NCBI GenBank assembly: GCA_028023455.1
Contig: JAQFVV010006310.1
Coordinates: 1,736,001-1,800,000, forward strand
Origin: Epiperipatus broadwayi
Taxonomy: Eukaryota > Onychophora > Udeonychophora > Euonychophora > Peripatidae
Length of the DNA stretch: 64,000 bases
Direction: 5' to 3'
Shown piece by piece: positions 34,040-46,235 of this stretch. The notes below the pieces were generated by a model. That model saw only the letters and a program-made list of their open reading frames with translations. It was not told where the DNA came from and did not search any database. Both the position numbers and the translations under genes were made by a program. The stretch's first letter is position 1, and each line of letters begins with the position of its first letter.

Positions 34040-35679
34040 TGAGCTGATATTTTAGGTCAGCTCATATATATATAAGCTCACATATTTATAATTTCGTCAT
34101 AGATATTTTCCGAAGTTAAATAGTTTGTAAAATAAAAATTAACAAATGATTTTAATTTAATGGGAAGGGTAAAATCTTAAACTTTTATTTTTGCTATAAA
34201 TTTGAGCAATTTTTTTTTAAAAAAAAAAGAAAAAAGAAAAAATATAATTTATTGTCAAAAATGTTAAAAGTGTTTAATTAAAAGGGAGAAAACTCGAGAG
34301 ATAAAAGGGTGGGGGAAAGAAAACAAAATTAGATTGTTGGTAGTAATTAGACTCTATTGTTGAAACTTTCACAAACTAAAAGTATTTGGTTAATAATTGC
34401 TATTACGCTAATTAAAAAGAAAAAAAAAAGATAAGAGAAAGAGAGATAAAATCATTTTTAGAGTGAGTCAGTTGACTTGAGAGACCAGCAAGGACAATAA
34501 AGAAAAAAAAAAGAGAGAAGCTGTGCTCCGAATCAGGAATTATTATAGAAACTTATTTTGCGGACTCTTTTCAAATGCATAGCGGCTAAAGCCACCAAAA
34601 CCTTCCCCTTTGGGGAATTGGCCACCACTCCATCTGAATGAAGCTACCGAAAGAGTCAAGGAATGGAAAGAAATGTATATTGCTAGCTGGACAACCAAAG
34701 GAACATCCATGGACACACCAGAATTCTCATATACAAGGACAAAGGCACGACAAATGGAATGTGAATCTATGAAAGTCAGGCCACTTCACTCTGATCGATC
34801 AGGGTAATTATAAACTTTTCAATTAATGGAAACTTTAGTTAAAGCGTAATAGAACTTTATTTTTGATTTATCTTTCGTTTATTATATTTGTTATGAATGT
34901 TTCAACAATAGAGGTGGGGAAATAAATTTATTTAATATTGTAAACTATTTATGTTAATTCTCGTTAAATGTTTTTATGAAATATTGGTATGACTGTATAT
35001 TAAATTATTTAATATCTGTTCGATCTAGAGGGTAACACAGGCTGGGGGTATAAAAGTGTGCTGCCAAGCAACAGAGAACCTTAGGGCGTCACTTGCTTGT
35101 TAGCAGAAAATAAAGGAAGTGTTGAAAGTATAAGAAAACGAAAGACACTTATACGTTCATTTTAAGTTTTTGCAAGTTATTTATTTACCAAATAAAGTGG
35201 GGTTTAAAAATAAACCTCAGGAAAGATTATATACTATAAGTCGCCTTTGTATACACGCCTGCTAGAATCCGCAGTGTTAGTGTCGGCGCGAGTAAATCCA
35301 TGGTAGATATTTGGGAAGAATACTTAGAAAGTTAAAAGTTTGAAAATCAGAAATTGTAAGTCAGTTCTCTCTGGATTGGGCAGAAAAATAATGTTATTAA
35401 TAATAATAATAATAAAGGAAAGTTTTTTTTGTATCCAACGTATATTTGAATTCTTTAATTATTTATAATAATTAGTTAGTGTCCTTAAGTGAAAACCCCT
35501 GTCAGATTATAAACAAAATTTGTAATCGGTGAATCGCCGTTCAAAAATAAATAAGACCAGGTTTATGTAAAGCTTCATGGCCAGGTTCCAAGAGAGAAAT
35601 CCTTGGTGGTGCTTTCGACGGCGATTCTAATAATTAAGATTCAGTTATTAGGGGAAGGAAAAAAAATTGTAGTGTCACA
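34040..35679 (+). repeat. 3' long terminal repeat (1640 bp)
   Basis: Same ends and internal signals as the 5' LTR, including TATA at 35049-35056 and AATAAA at 35191-35196. I count about 30 substitutions and five small indels between the two. All but about three of the substitutions are C/T or G/A, and many sit at CpG positions in one of the copies. Confidence 0.95.
34610..34807 (+). CDS. Small open frame within the 3' LTR, unknown
   Basis: Second copy of the 65-codon LTR frame described at 28976. It keeps the same start and stop. Its changes relative to the 5' copy are R27W, R60H and two synonymous transitions. Persistence of the frame after about 2% LTR divergence is weak evidence for function because few changes have accumulated. 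Confidence 0.3.
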   Translation: MGNWPPLHLNEATERVKEWKEMYIASWTTKGTSMDTPEFSYTRTKARQMECESMKVRPLHSDRSG

Positions 35680-35716
35680 ATATATATATATATATATATA
35701 TATATGAATATTAAGA

Positions 35717-35755
<39 letters not shown>

Positions 35756-35775
35756 TTCTTATAATTCAGAGATAA
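35680..35775. repeat. (TA)n tract with palindromic edge
   Basis: A (TA)n run directly follows the 3' LTR and a second lies at about 35723-35752. The segment gaattattaag-like at 35705-35720 is inverted at 35753-35768 (ttaattcttataattc), giving a cruciform-prone locus. The gypsy element inserted in this tract. Confidence 0.75.
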
Positions 35776-36408
35776 GTTTTTTAAAATTTATTTTTCAAAA
35801 TAAAAGAGTTTTAAAAATGGTAAACTTTATGTTCAATCTATTCTCATTCTACTATATTCTTTAAAAAGACAATTTTTTTATTTCTATAAGAAAGCTTTTG
35901 ACTTTCTTTTCAGAATTTAAAAGCTAGACTTTAAGAGATCATTTGAAGAATAAAATTTGTCTAAAGCAAATAAAATATCTTCTTTTTTTTATAAATGTAA
36001 AATAAATGTACTTTTACAATGAATTTTAAGCTGATATAATATTACTAATTTAAAAAATATAAAACCTTTAAGTTATATTAAAGAACTAATAGTAGGAGCA
36101 TATACAAAATCAATTACATTAATTACAGCAAACATAATTGTATAAACATATATCAAACATCAATTAATTTAACTAACAATTGGATAATGATAAATGAATA
36201 GAAAATTATATAGTATACTTTTATACAAGTTTTTTTCTTTTACATATTGTATTATTAGTATTATTATTATAATAGGTTCTAGTTAATTTTACAAAAAAAG
36301 AAAGATATGTTACTATGTGTACAATGTAAATTGTAATTATAAAATAGTTACAACATATTGAAAAAGTTAAAAATCAATATTTTCCTAAAAAGAGCTCTTA
36401 TGTATTGT

Positions 36409-36492
<84 letters not shown>

Positions 36493-37700
36493 TGTTATAA
36501 AAAGATATTTTGGCAGAGACTATATTATATCTTATGATTTATTTATTTAAAACAGTGATCTGCAATTATTTTTAACCTGATTTTTTAAATGTATATAATT
36601 ACTGTGATATCAAAAATAAATATATAATGCTACTACCATATATACTACCTATACATTCCTATTTCACTTATAGGTTTTTCAAAACATAGTACACAGACAG
36701 AAAAATAAAAGCATTAAAATCATAACTTAATTAGAAAGATATATATTTTATATTAAATTTTCTACACTTCCACTGACTCACATGAAATGATTAGGCAATT
36801 TTTCTCTATCATTATGAGTAACAAGTATTTCTTTTTCAAATGATAAACTTTTAAGTGTTCAGATATTAATATAATTATTTATTAAATATTTTAATTATTA
36901 TATTTAATACATTTTTGATGTATAAATTTAGATTTATTTAAAGATGAAATATATCTTCTCTTTTTTTTCTTTAAATGCACATCCAACCTTTGCATTTTTA
37001 AAATGAATGCACACTAAATAATTATAACAATTGAGTTTCAATGTATTTTCTCACTCTTTTAAACTTTTAACTTGAATATTTGTGATCTTAAGAATTTAAA
37101 TAAGTTTAAATAATTTAGTAGTTTTTAGATGAAAAGCAGAATTGAATGCAGAGAAATAATATTTACTTTACAGTACATTTAATGTATTTAAAATATCTAT
37201 TGATTTTAACATTAATTAATTTATTGCATCTAGATCTAATATTCTACCAAAATTTTTGTATGAAAGTAAGACTTGAACATATATCAATATAATATAAAGA
37301 CAATGGAAAATTTTTATTTAATAATACTTTTTAAAATTCTGACAATATAATGGCAATATCACAAAATTTTATTTGAAATGGTTTATAAACTTGAAGCTGA
37401 TAAAAAAATATATATATATTAAAATTGAATAATAAAAAAAAGCAATTATAATAAGCTTAAGAAAACTTGTGAAGTATTTTTATTAAATGATAAAATGAAA
37501 ACTATAGTTTAACAGTAAAAAAAAAAAAAATCATATTCTAAAATTTTCCAACTATTTGTGAAATAATAATAAAAAAAAGTTTTTCTATTATAATTTCTTT
37601 CTGTGAGGGTATGAATAATTGAACACACACACTAGTAGATTTTTATATAAATGTATATGTTCTCTATATTATTGCAGTTTTTTTTTTTTTTTTAAATTTT
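35776..37700. other. A/T-rich stretch with (TA)n microsatellite
   Basis: A (TA)n run of nearly 80 bp occupies about 36412-36490. The rest is A/T-rich with no gene or recognisable element. Confidence 0.6.
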
Positions 37701-37710
37701 TTTTTATGTT

Positions 37711-38065
37711 AAGTTAAAATATATAAAATGTGCTAACATGCACAAGCACCCAAAGCTAAAAACAAATAAAGAAAAGTAATATTATTTTTATTTTAATATA
37801 TATATATATATTTAATCAAATGGCTAAGCGCTTTCAAGGGTCAAAGCCCTCATATTCATAGCCATTTTATAAAAATAGAAGAAATTGATTAGGAGCGATG
37901 TAAATTTATGCTATGAATATGAGGGCTTTGACCCTTGAAAGTGCTTAGCCATTTGATTAAATATATATATATATATATATTAAAATAAAAATAATATATA
38001 CTTTTCTTTATTTGTTTTTAGCTTTGTGTGCTTGTGCATGTTAGCTCATTTTATATATTTTGATT
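37711..38065. mobile_element. Long palindromic element with about 150-bp arms
   Basis: The left arm (37711-37862) and right arm (37910-38065) are inverted and nearly identical. They include ctaacatgcacaagcac, an internal (TA)n, aatcaaatggctaagcgc and caaagccctcatattcatag, and the loop is only 47 bp. No protein is encoded. The inner edge of each arm reads CTATGAA, a 19-nt spacer able to pair as AGGG...CCCT, then GAAAG. This has the layout of the CUGAUGA...GAAAC cores elsewhere but departs from the required bases. High arm identity implies recent origin or gene conversion. Confidence 0.8.
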
Positions 38066-38298
38066 TAGAACAATTAGCCACAAAGTGTAAACTGTTTGCT
38101 TATTGTTAAGTTAAATTATTTAGGCTTGAAGAAAAAAGCCAAAAGTTTTCAATTAATAAATAGAAAAAGATTCCCTACTTTTTTTTTTTTTAAATGGGAC
38201 AAAAAAATAGCTTAGTTTGTCACCAAATAGTGAGCTTACTGCAAATAAAAATATTTTTCTCTTTCTCTTTATTACTTAATTGTGAATATTTTAATATA

Positions 38299-39750
38299 CA
38301 CCTGGGTCTCATTTTATGAGGATTTATTTAATGCAATTTTGAAGTTATACGATTCATGTTTCTTCTTAATATCTTTGTATGTGGGTTTTCTTTTATGTGA
38401 TAAAAATTATTAGATCAGAAGTCGAGCTCCAATAATGCGCTATTACTTTAAATATTATAAATTTCACACACTCACATCATATTTAAAGTAATAGTGCATT
38501 ATCGGAGTTCGACTTCCATCTAATAATTTCAATATTTTCAGTGCTTTATAATAGTACTGTAATAGATTTCATGCAATAAAGAAGTTCATAATTCACTTGA
38601 AATCAGGATTCCCCCATTTTATATACACACATTAAGTTTTACAAGATTATATTGTAAATCTGTTCAAACATTATAGATGCCTAGCATGTTGTTGTTTTTG
38701 CATTTTAAATCACATTCTATTTTTGCTTTTTGAAAAAAGAGTACATAATCAATTAATCATTTAGTGTCCACAAGTAATAAATTTTACAAGATTATAATGT
38801 AAATCTGTTCAAATGTTATAGATGCTTATACATATGTTGTTGTTTTTGCATTTTAAATCATGTTCTATTTTTGCTTTTTTAAAAAAGAGTACATAATCAA
38901 TTAATCATTTAGTGTCCACAAGTTTATTTTTAAAAGATGAGTAACAGTGGAGGGCACAATTAAATTTGACAATTAAAATCTGATTTTTAATTGTAATTAA
39001 TAATTTAAAAATTATGTAATGTGATCTGAAATTAATGTGATGTGAAACAATAAAATTTTATTTTTAAATGGAATTGAAAATTAAAAAATTAAAGACAAAA
39101 ATAAAAATTTAACTTTTGTTTTAATTAAATTTTGCCCAACAGTGGTGAGTCGGTATATTTTTATTATCATAAGTCTAAATTCTTATTTTTATTTTAAACT
39201 TTTAGTTTATCCTAATGGAGAGAAAAAATACCCCCCAAAAATGAATTTCTTTGGAAACAAAATTTTTAATTTTAGATTGCTTAGCAAAATAGGAAGGATC
39301 AACAGCAATTGGAAAACATTTTAGTTTGGGTGAATCCATTATAAGACCAATTTAAAAAAATGAAGTTGGCACTAATTGTATTTCCTCTTGTGATTAATCT
39401 GATGTCTCAAATAGTGATAATGATTAAAATATTGTACATGTATGAAAAAAATGTAAATTATGCATAAAATATATTGTTTTGAATAAAATTAAATAATGTA
39501 GTTAATAAAAAAAGTAAAAAAAGTTTGTCTTGTAACAATTTTTTTCAAATTTGAAATTTTTTATTAGTCATATTTTATTTTGTTTTTATTTTTTTATGCG
39601 AATTTTAAAGTAATTTTATGTTGTTGCTTTGCTTTTATGTGATTTTTGGAAAATTACAGTACATATCCCCCATTTTTCAAGGTAAGTTAAGTCTATTTTT
39701 GTGTGTGTTTTTTGAGGAACCTATCTACCGCATAAAATGAGACCCAGATG
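38299..39750. mobile_element. TA-flanked MITE (Tc1/mariner-like), copy 2, 1452 bp
   Basis: Termini CACCTGGGTCTCATTTTATG and its inverse CATAAAATGAGACCCAGATG are flanked by TA (38297-38298 and 39751-39752). It has the same subterminal fold-back as copy 1 (gtcgagctccaataatgcgc against gcattatcggagttcgac). It is longer than copy 1 partly because about 145 bp are tandemly duplicated at about 38632-38922 (both units end tagtgtccacaag). A 60-codon frame at 39142-39324, absent from copy 1, has no recognised domain and is not called a gene. Confidence 0.82.
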
Positions 39751-39950
39751 TATTAAAAATATTTTTTTGCAGTTTCTGCATATATTTTTGGAAATTAAAA
39801 AGAAAATAAAAAAATATTGTGGTAAAATAATTATTTAAAAAAATTAAATAAATTTTTTATTGTTTCTAATTCCTTTTTTGCATTGTGTTTTCCTTATTTA
39901 TAAATATTAAAACTTTTAAAATACCATTTTTATACATTTTAATCCAAAGT

Positions 39951-40105
39951 TTTTTTAAAAATAATTTTGATTTTATTTTATTAACACTTTTGACTGACCA
40001 AACTTCATCAGAGTTTTTAAAACTCAAATAAAATTTAATAACTCTAATGAAAACTATGAATCAGTCAAAACTAATAGCAAAATAAAATCAAGATTATAAA
40101 AAGCA
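39951..40105. mobile_element. Palindromic element with degraded hammerhead-like cores in both arms
   Basis: Inverted arms at about 39951-40022 and 40035-40105. On the minus strand the left arm reads CTGATGA (40011-40005), a spacer, CAGTC and AAAAG. On the plus strand the right arm reads CTAATGA (40044-40050), then atcagtcaaaac. Both look like worn versions of a CTGATGAAG...CAGTCGAAAC consensus followed by a tail resembling gttaataaa, as at 61.8 kb. Confidence 0.55.
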
Positions 40106-40231
40106 TTAGATTTAAGTGCATAGAAGAGATTTTTTTAAAGTTTTCATATATTTTTTTTATCACAAACACAATATCTAGATGTCATTCAGTTAAGAAAAAA
40201 TAATAAAAAATATAAAAAATGCAATTTCTTT

Positions 40232-40350
40232 ATTGCTCAGGAGTTCATAAGAAATTTGAATGCCAGACCTGTGACTGTCAGAATTGATCATGTGACTTTA
40301 CAATCCAAAGTCAGATGCTCTACCTATTACACTATACCATGCAGGGCAAT
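40232..40350 (-). repeat. tRNA-derived SINE family, copy 2
   Basis: Minus strand: head ggtatagtgtaataggtaga, anticodon-arm-like tctgactttggattgtaaag, B-box-like tgatcaattc, then the family tail ttcttatgaactcc. The head resembles a tRNA with a TTG-type anticodon loop. Copies 1 and 3 are at 24383-24500 and 48856-48925. Confidence 0.6.
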
Positions 40351-41815
40351 AGTCAGCAGTATAATTGCATGGAGCATATATTTATGTTTTTGGCTTTAAC
40401 TTGCTCTCTAACCACTATTTTTAACATTGTTTTTCTAATCTTCCATTCATTTTGCCAGTTTTAGATTTTTTTAAAAACTAATAAATCAATAATATTTAAA
40501 ATTAAGACTACTACAATGATGCAAGTATCTGATTTCAAAGGTGTTGATTGGTTGTTTCTTGTTCTCTCTGTAGAAGAATGTCTACTATTGATTTTGACAG
40601 TTATTTTCCTTCATTTTCTATACTTTTTTTTTTTTTTACACATTTATCATTTTTCATAAAATATTTGTGAAATATTAACTCTCTCATAAGGCAGCATTTT
40701 CTGACATTTTTCTTTGTCTCACACATTAATGTAAAATATATGATAAAATGATTTACTTATCAGAAGGTAATAAATTTGACTTCATTTGATAGATATTTTT
40801 GTTTACTACTGAAATAAAATTTAATGTTCACATTTTGTTCAAAATCAGCAAAATATTTTTTATTTCTGATTATTTTTTAAAATGTGAATGAATATTTATT
40901 TATTTATCTTATATCTAACAAATTATGCTTTAAAAATTTAAAATTTTTGAATATTTATTGCAAAATTGTGATATTTATATAATCGTAAGTATAAGTAAAT
41001 TTCTTACATAGAAGCTAATCTTGTAAATTGCTTAAGGCCATGTTTACATTTGCTGCTAATACAATGTTATATTTTTGAAAATAAAGTATTTCAAGTCAAA
41101 ATAAGTTATTAATAATTTATATTTATTAATATCTAATAAATATAGTGTAAATTATTATAAAAAAATAATGAAAATGGTAATAAATTAACAAATAAACATG
41201 TTTTTCATCATTGGTACTATTTTTTTTAAACAATGTTGTAAAATGCTGAATGTTTTACAGCCTTGGCAACAAACAATGGCTAAACATGTCAGGGTAGGGC
41301 TTATGTCTATTGTAAGAGTGGGGATTTGATTTTGCCATCTTCTACAGTAATTTTTTTAAGCAAAATTTATATATAATAAAATATACCATTTTACACATAT
41401 TTTAACATATAATACTTATGAAAAAATTCACCAGGAGGTGAATTGGCCAAAAGGCAAACTTCTGTCACCCCAAAGTATAATTGGGTTAATTGTTTTAGAA
41501 GAATAATTCAGGTTTTACTAGAAAATATTTATTTTTACAAGAAGACAAATTGAGAAAGAAATCAATGATGTACACATGACTGCAATTTGTGATTGGATGA
41601 CAAAAATATATTTTATGTTGATAGCTTTAGATTATTTTTGTCAATTATAAAAAAAAAATTTACTTTGACAAATTATTAATTTGTGTTTTAAAACTAAACT
41701 AAAATAAATACAATTTAAAAGATAAATATATTTTTACTGTTGACTCTGTAATTGACCAATTAGAAGTTTACAAGTTTAATTCAATATTTCTATAGGAATT
41801 CTTAAAATAAACCTT
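40351..41815. other. A/T-rich non-coding stretch
   Basis: No gene or complete element seen. A segment near 41750-41790 (taattgaccaattagaagtt) resembles the inner ends of the inverted-repeat cluster that follows. Confidence 0.45.
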
Positions 41816-41819
41816 TTAA

Positions 41820-43339
41820 CCACTAATTATATTATTGGTTGTGTCAGCTAAAAATCAAAGCTTTTAATTGGCCAGCTCACAAACTGAAGACAAGTCAATT
41901 GTCAAAATATTTTCACCTTTAATATCATATTGACTTTATATTTGTTTATAAAAAATATATTAATACATTTTCAGGTTATACAAGTGAACGAAAGTTCTTT
42001 CAAAAATAAATTGCTATTTATTTATTATAAAATATTCAATTTCGGCAAAATAAAAGCTAACATATAAACAAAGAGTTCATGACGTAAATGCTTTTTACGT
42101 TATAGAAAACTAAATATTTCTTTTTGCTAAATCTTAAATATTTTTACTAAAATCTTCAATATTTTTCGAAAATAATTTTGTTTTTTTAGTATATTTGTAT
42201 TTAAAAATTATTTTAATACTCAAATTATACTTTGGAATACTTTAAACCATATTCGAAATGAAAATCTCAGCGTTTTTCTTTATTTTCTTTGATCAGGCGG
42301 TTTCTTTGTTCTTTCTAGCCAATCAGAATGTCTTTGTCAGCTGAGAGCTAGCTGAGAGCCAATCACCAATAAGTTTCTTTCTTTGTTTAGCTTTAACTCT
42401 TATAATGCATGACTCATCTAAAAACGAGAAGATTTGACATCACTCTAAATTGGCTACTTTTTATCCCACGTATACATATAATATGTCATTTGAAAGAAAA
42501 TCAAAAGTTCTGTAAGATGGTGCCCTCTTCAGATTTATTTTACAAGTAAAAAATCAATAAAAATGACCATATATGTCAAACAAAACCAAAGCGCTGCCTC
42601 CTCACCAACTTTCCTCACCAACTTTTCTTGAATCTTATTGGCTGTCCCACTTCTGTCAGAAAGGGAAATGGCTGCCAAAAAGTAAAAAGTTACGTTCGTT
42701 TTGATTTTTATTACGAAAATTATAAATGAATGTTTACAACATTTTAAACAATATTTGAATTGAATTACAAATTATTATTGATAAAATAATACTAAAAATC
42801 AAATTATTTTAGAAAAATAGTTAAGATATTACCAAGAATTATTTATTTATTGCTACATATTGATCGTAACGTTAAAGTGAAAAAAAAAAGATTGCATCAA
42901 TGATTGGTTGAATAGCAGTTACTTTTATTTCACCGCAATTGAATATTTTTTAAATTATAAATCAAATTTTATTTTTGAAAAGACTTTCGTTTGTTTCATA
43001 ATCTGACAATTCAGTAATATACTTTTTACAAACAAAACTAATGTATTTATATTATTAAAAGTGATCTATTTTAACAATAGATTTTGTTAAAGTTGTGAGT
43101 TGGCCAATTACAAGTTTTGATTTTTAACTCATTCGGCCAATTAAATAATAATCGTTGAAAGGGTTAAACGTGGTTTTTTTGACTTTTTACTTGTAAAATA
43201 ATTCAGAAGAGGGCACCATCTTACAGAACTTTTAAAAACCTAATCAATAACTGTCAAATGAATCTCCTACCGCTAAAAATAACAGAATTAGAGTGATGTC
43301 AACTGCTTACGAGAGTCCTCGTAAGAGGCGGTCATAGGG
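41820..43339. mobile_element. TTAA-bounded inverted-repeat cluster (piggyBac-like MITEs)
   Basis: Two inverted pairs are visible. Pair 1: an arm starting after TTAA at 42393-42396 (ctcttataatgc ... ttgacatcactctaa ... ggtgccctcttc) is inverted in the arm ending ...gaggcggtcataggg before TTAA at 43340-43343. Pair 2: an arm after TTAA at 41816-41819 (ccactaattat ... taattggccagctcac) is inverted in gtgagttggccaattac ... cgttgaaaggg before TTAA at 43164-43167. TTAA targets and CCC-type ends fit piggyBac. The two pairs interlock rather than nest, so the history includes rearrangement. No transposase is seen. Confidence 0.6.
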
Positions 43340-43343
43340 TTAA

Positions 43344-45555
43344 ATGACAAAGTAAAGATTAATATAAAAAATGCAAATAATATTAAAGATAATATTTAAT
43401 AATTTTATACACTTTAAAAAATCACCAGAATTACTATGAATAGTGAATACAATTTAATAGGACTTAGTGTGATTATCACAATTTTTGGAATAACATAAAT
43501 TAGTTATTATTATGAAGTGCTTTACTGTAATAAATTAAAAATTAATCTTTTCAAAAGAAAAGCTATAATACTTTGTTGGCACTGCAGTTAGGTTCAGAGT
43601 GGTTCAATTTTGGCTATCTGTAACTTTCACTTGATGCTAAAACATGAAATAAAACATGTATTAATTAATTTTTTTGCTGTACTTAGATGTCAGCATTATC
43701 CAGTGAAAAGTAAATCAAAAACTAAGAGTAATTCTCTCTGAAGCCAAAATACGCATTCACTAGCATGAATTCATCTTTTGTTTAAGTAATAAAAACTAAC
43801 TTTATACATCATTTGTTTACTTGCTTATTTTTGTTTTTCATAAAATTAAATTAAATAGTTTTTTTTAAAAATATGCAATATTTATATTTAGATTGTATTT
43901 GAACATATTTATTTTTTAGCAAAAAATTGGTTAATTGAAAATTCACTACTATCAAACAAAAATTACATAGTGCAGACAACAAATGTCTACTAACAAGTTT
44001 AATGACACTATTATTTTTAGTTTTTGTAGTTATAAATTGAATTTTAATATTTAAAAAAATATTTTCATTATATTAATGAATTTTTCATTGAAATATTTTT
44101 TTGCTGAAAATCTCTTTTTTAGCCGAAGATTGAAAGTAAGCCTTTTTTTTCTAATTATTTCTTTCTGTTTTATGTTTTTTAAACAAAGTTAATATATTAT
44201 TTTCATTTTTAAAAAAAATTAAGATTTTTTTAATGACATTTGTAAAAAAATATATAAATATTTAATGAAGAATATGTTTTTCATCAAAAATAATAAATAT
44301 GAAAAATAATTATCAAATTGTTCATGATACTGTTCAAAACTGCTCACTGTAAGTGAATTAAATAAAGAATTATTATTTGTCATTTTCTTTTGTTTTTAAA
44401 TTGCATATTCTTATCAATGTTTTTTTTACATAATTGAAACAAGACAATATTTATTTTGAAATTTATATATTTATCTATATTATAATGTAATTCATTTATA
44501 ACTTTAATTTCAAATAGGAAGCTTTGATGTTTAAACTATTTCAATACTTTATGTTCATTAACATGTTTGGATCATTTTATTAATACATTTTGATTGTTTA
44601 AACTAAGTTTACAATCTTTTATGTTGATCTTTAAAATTTGTTGAAATTTGATATTTATCTCATCCACAAATAAAAAAATATTTAATAAAGTCTATCAAGC
44701 TTAGATAAAAGCAGATTTAAATAGAGGACGAAGAGTACATTTCTCTCTCCCTTTACTATCCCTTTTTTTCATTTATTCTATGTGCTTATTTATGTCATAT
44801 AGCAGTATGATAAATGTGGAGCTTTGTCACATTATTATTGCTTACTAGATAAAAACTCTTATTTTCTAACTTGCTAATTTAAAATACTTATTTTAGAAAA
44901 CTAATTATTCTTTTAGAAAGGTATAATTTTCAGCTTCCACTTTAAATTTAAAATATTCGTTGGGAGATTGCTTTATAATGTGAATTGATTAATTAAAGAG
45001 ATGCAAACCAAATTTATTTTGAATTAGAATTTTATGAATATTTTTAAAAAATGGATTCATGTATGTGCCAAAGGTATTTCCAGGTTTTTTTGAAGACACA
45101 AACATAAGACCATTTATATGAAGGTAGATTTGTGTATAGACAATTCTGACTTTACTATAGTTGTAAGCAGTATCCATAATTGCTTGCCACTATTTTGCAA
45201 TTTACTAATTACATTTTAGGAAAAGGTAACTGGAATACTAGCAATAGATGACCAATTTTTGTTAATTGTGCATATTATCCAGGAACATTCTTTTACTAGC
45301 AGCAAATCATTCATTTCGTTGGTTCACATAATGTATAATAAAACAAAGGCAATTCTCTATTCTAATATCCTCTGCAATTTGTTTAATTAGTGAATACTAA
45401 ATATCTTATTGCAATTTAAATTCATATTTTTATTCTGGTTTCTGACTTTTTTTTTTATTAATCAATGAAGCTTGGTACCCAAAACTAAAATTAATATTTA
45501 TTTAACATATATCTATTATTAACATTTCTAACCGAAAGTAAATTTGCTTAAAATT
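43344..45555. other. A/T-rich stretch with a dispersed repeat copy
   Basis: About 43575-44150 is the second, diverged copy of the repeat at 9785-10370, recognised by gtcagcattatccagtg and the downstream cataaaattaaatt and gttaattgaaaattcac blocks. The rest is A/T-rich without a gene. Confidence 0.45.
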
Positions 45556-46235
45556 AATAAAGAACTGAGAGCACTAAAGTATACAGATACTGAGGTGGAG
45601 TTAGATATGTACATCAGTTCAAACAGATTGATTTGGGTATAAAATCTATAGCAAATTTGAATGTCAATTATTATTGAATGATAAAATGAAGTTAAAAATG
45701 ATTGTTAGATGCATAACTATGTTACTACTAACTATAAATATTAAGCTTCATTGATAAGACAAAAACCAAAAATCAGTCTGAGGATAAGGATTTAAAATGC
45801 AATAAAGCATCTAATCATCAATAATTGCTTAAATTTACAGTAGATGGCACTAGAGAAAAGAATGAGGTTTTAATCCTATATTGTGTGAGAAAATTAAATG
45901 ATATTCCTATTATTAATCTATTTGGCCAGAGTAAAAAATTTCTTGCAGCTACTAAAAAATTGAGGGTACTAAAATATGTGGTTACTGAACAGTAATCAGA
46001 TCTATATAACTATTTAAGCATGTTGACTTGGATTCAAAATATTAGGCTGATATAAATTTCATTTGTTAGCTTGAATGGTAAAGTGGAGTTTAAAATGATT
46101 GCTAGATGCATAATGACATCTCAAGTCTCAATAATGATGTCAGAAACTAGTCTGATGAAAGGGATTGAAAATAGAATAGGCAGTTTGATGATCACTGATT
46201 ACTAAAAGAGATGGCACTAGAATAGAGGGCTGTTG
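45556..46235 (+). repeat. Two-unit tandem duplication, period about 395 bp
   Basis: Unit 1 (from about 45560) and unit 2 (from about 45955) share, in order, gagagcactaaagtat / gagggtactaaaatat, a ttgatttgggtataaaat / ttgacttggattcaaaat block, gattgttagatgcataac / gattgctagatgcataat, and agatggcactagagaaaag / agatggcactagaatagag. A CTGAGGA / CTGATGA followed 8 nt later by TAAAA / GAAAA occurs at the same place in each unit. No frame is shared. Confidence 0.6.

Larger units (their letters stand above)
28408..35679 (+). mobile_element. Ty3/gypsy LTR retrotransposon, complete but decayed (7.27 kb)
   Basis: Two 1.64-kb LTRs enclose, in order, a primer-binding-site candidate, gag, protease, reverse transcriptase, RNase H, integrase and a purine-rich tract. 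Integrase downstream of RNase H places it in Ty3/gypsy (Metaviridae) rather than Ty1/copia. There is no room for an env gene: only 41 bp separate the integrase stop and the 3' LTR. It sits inside a (TA)n tract, so the apparent duplication (ATAT on both sides) cannot be measured reliably. Four frameshifts and several stops break the polyprotein. The LTRs differ at about 30 positions by my line-by-line reading, so the insertion is fairly recent. Confidence 0.95.

Noticed and set aside
28404-35683. A clean 4-6 bp target duplication for the gypsy element
   Set aside because: Both flanks are (TA)n, so ATAT identity is expected by chance and is not evidence by itself.
37862-37945. Functional hammerhead in the 37.7-kb palindrome
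   Set aside because: The layout is similar (CTATGAA, paired spacer, GAAAG), but the invariant G of CUGANGA is not present.
39142-39324. A 60-codon frame in the second TA-flanked MITE as a transposase remnant
   Set aside because: No DD-E/D motif or helix-turn-helix was recognised and the other copy lacks the frame.
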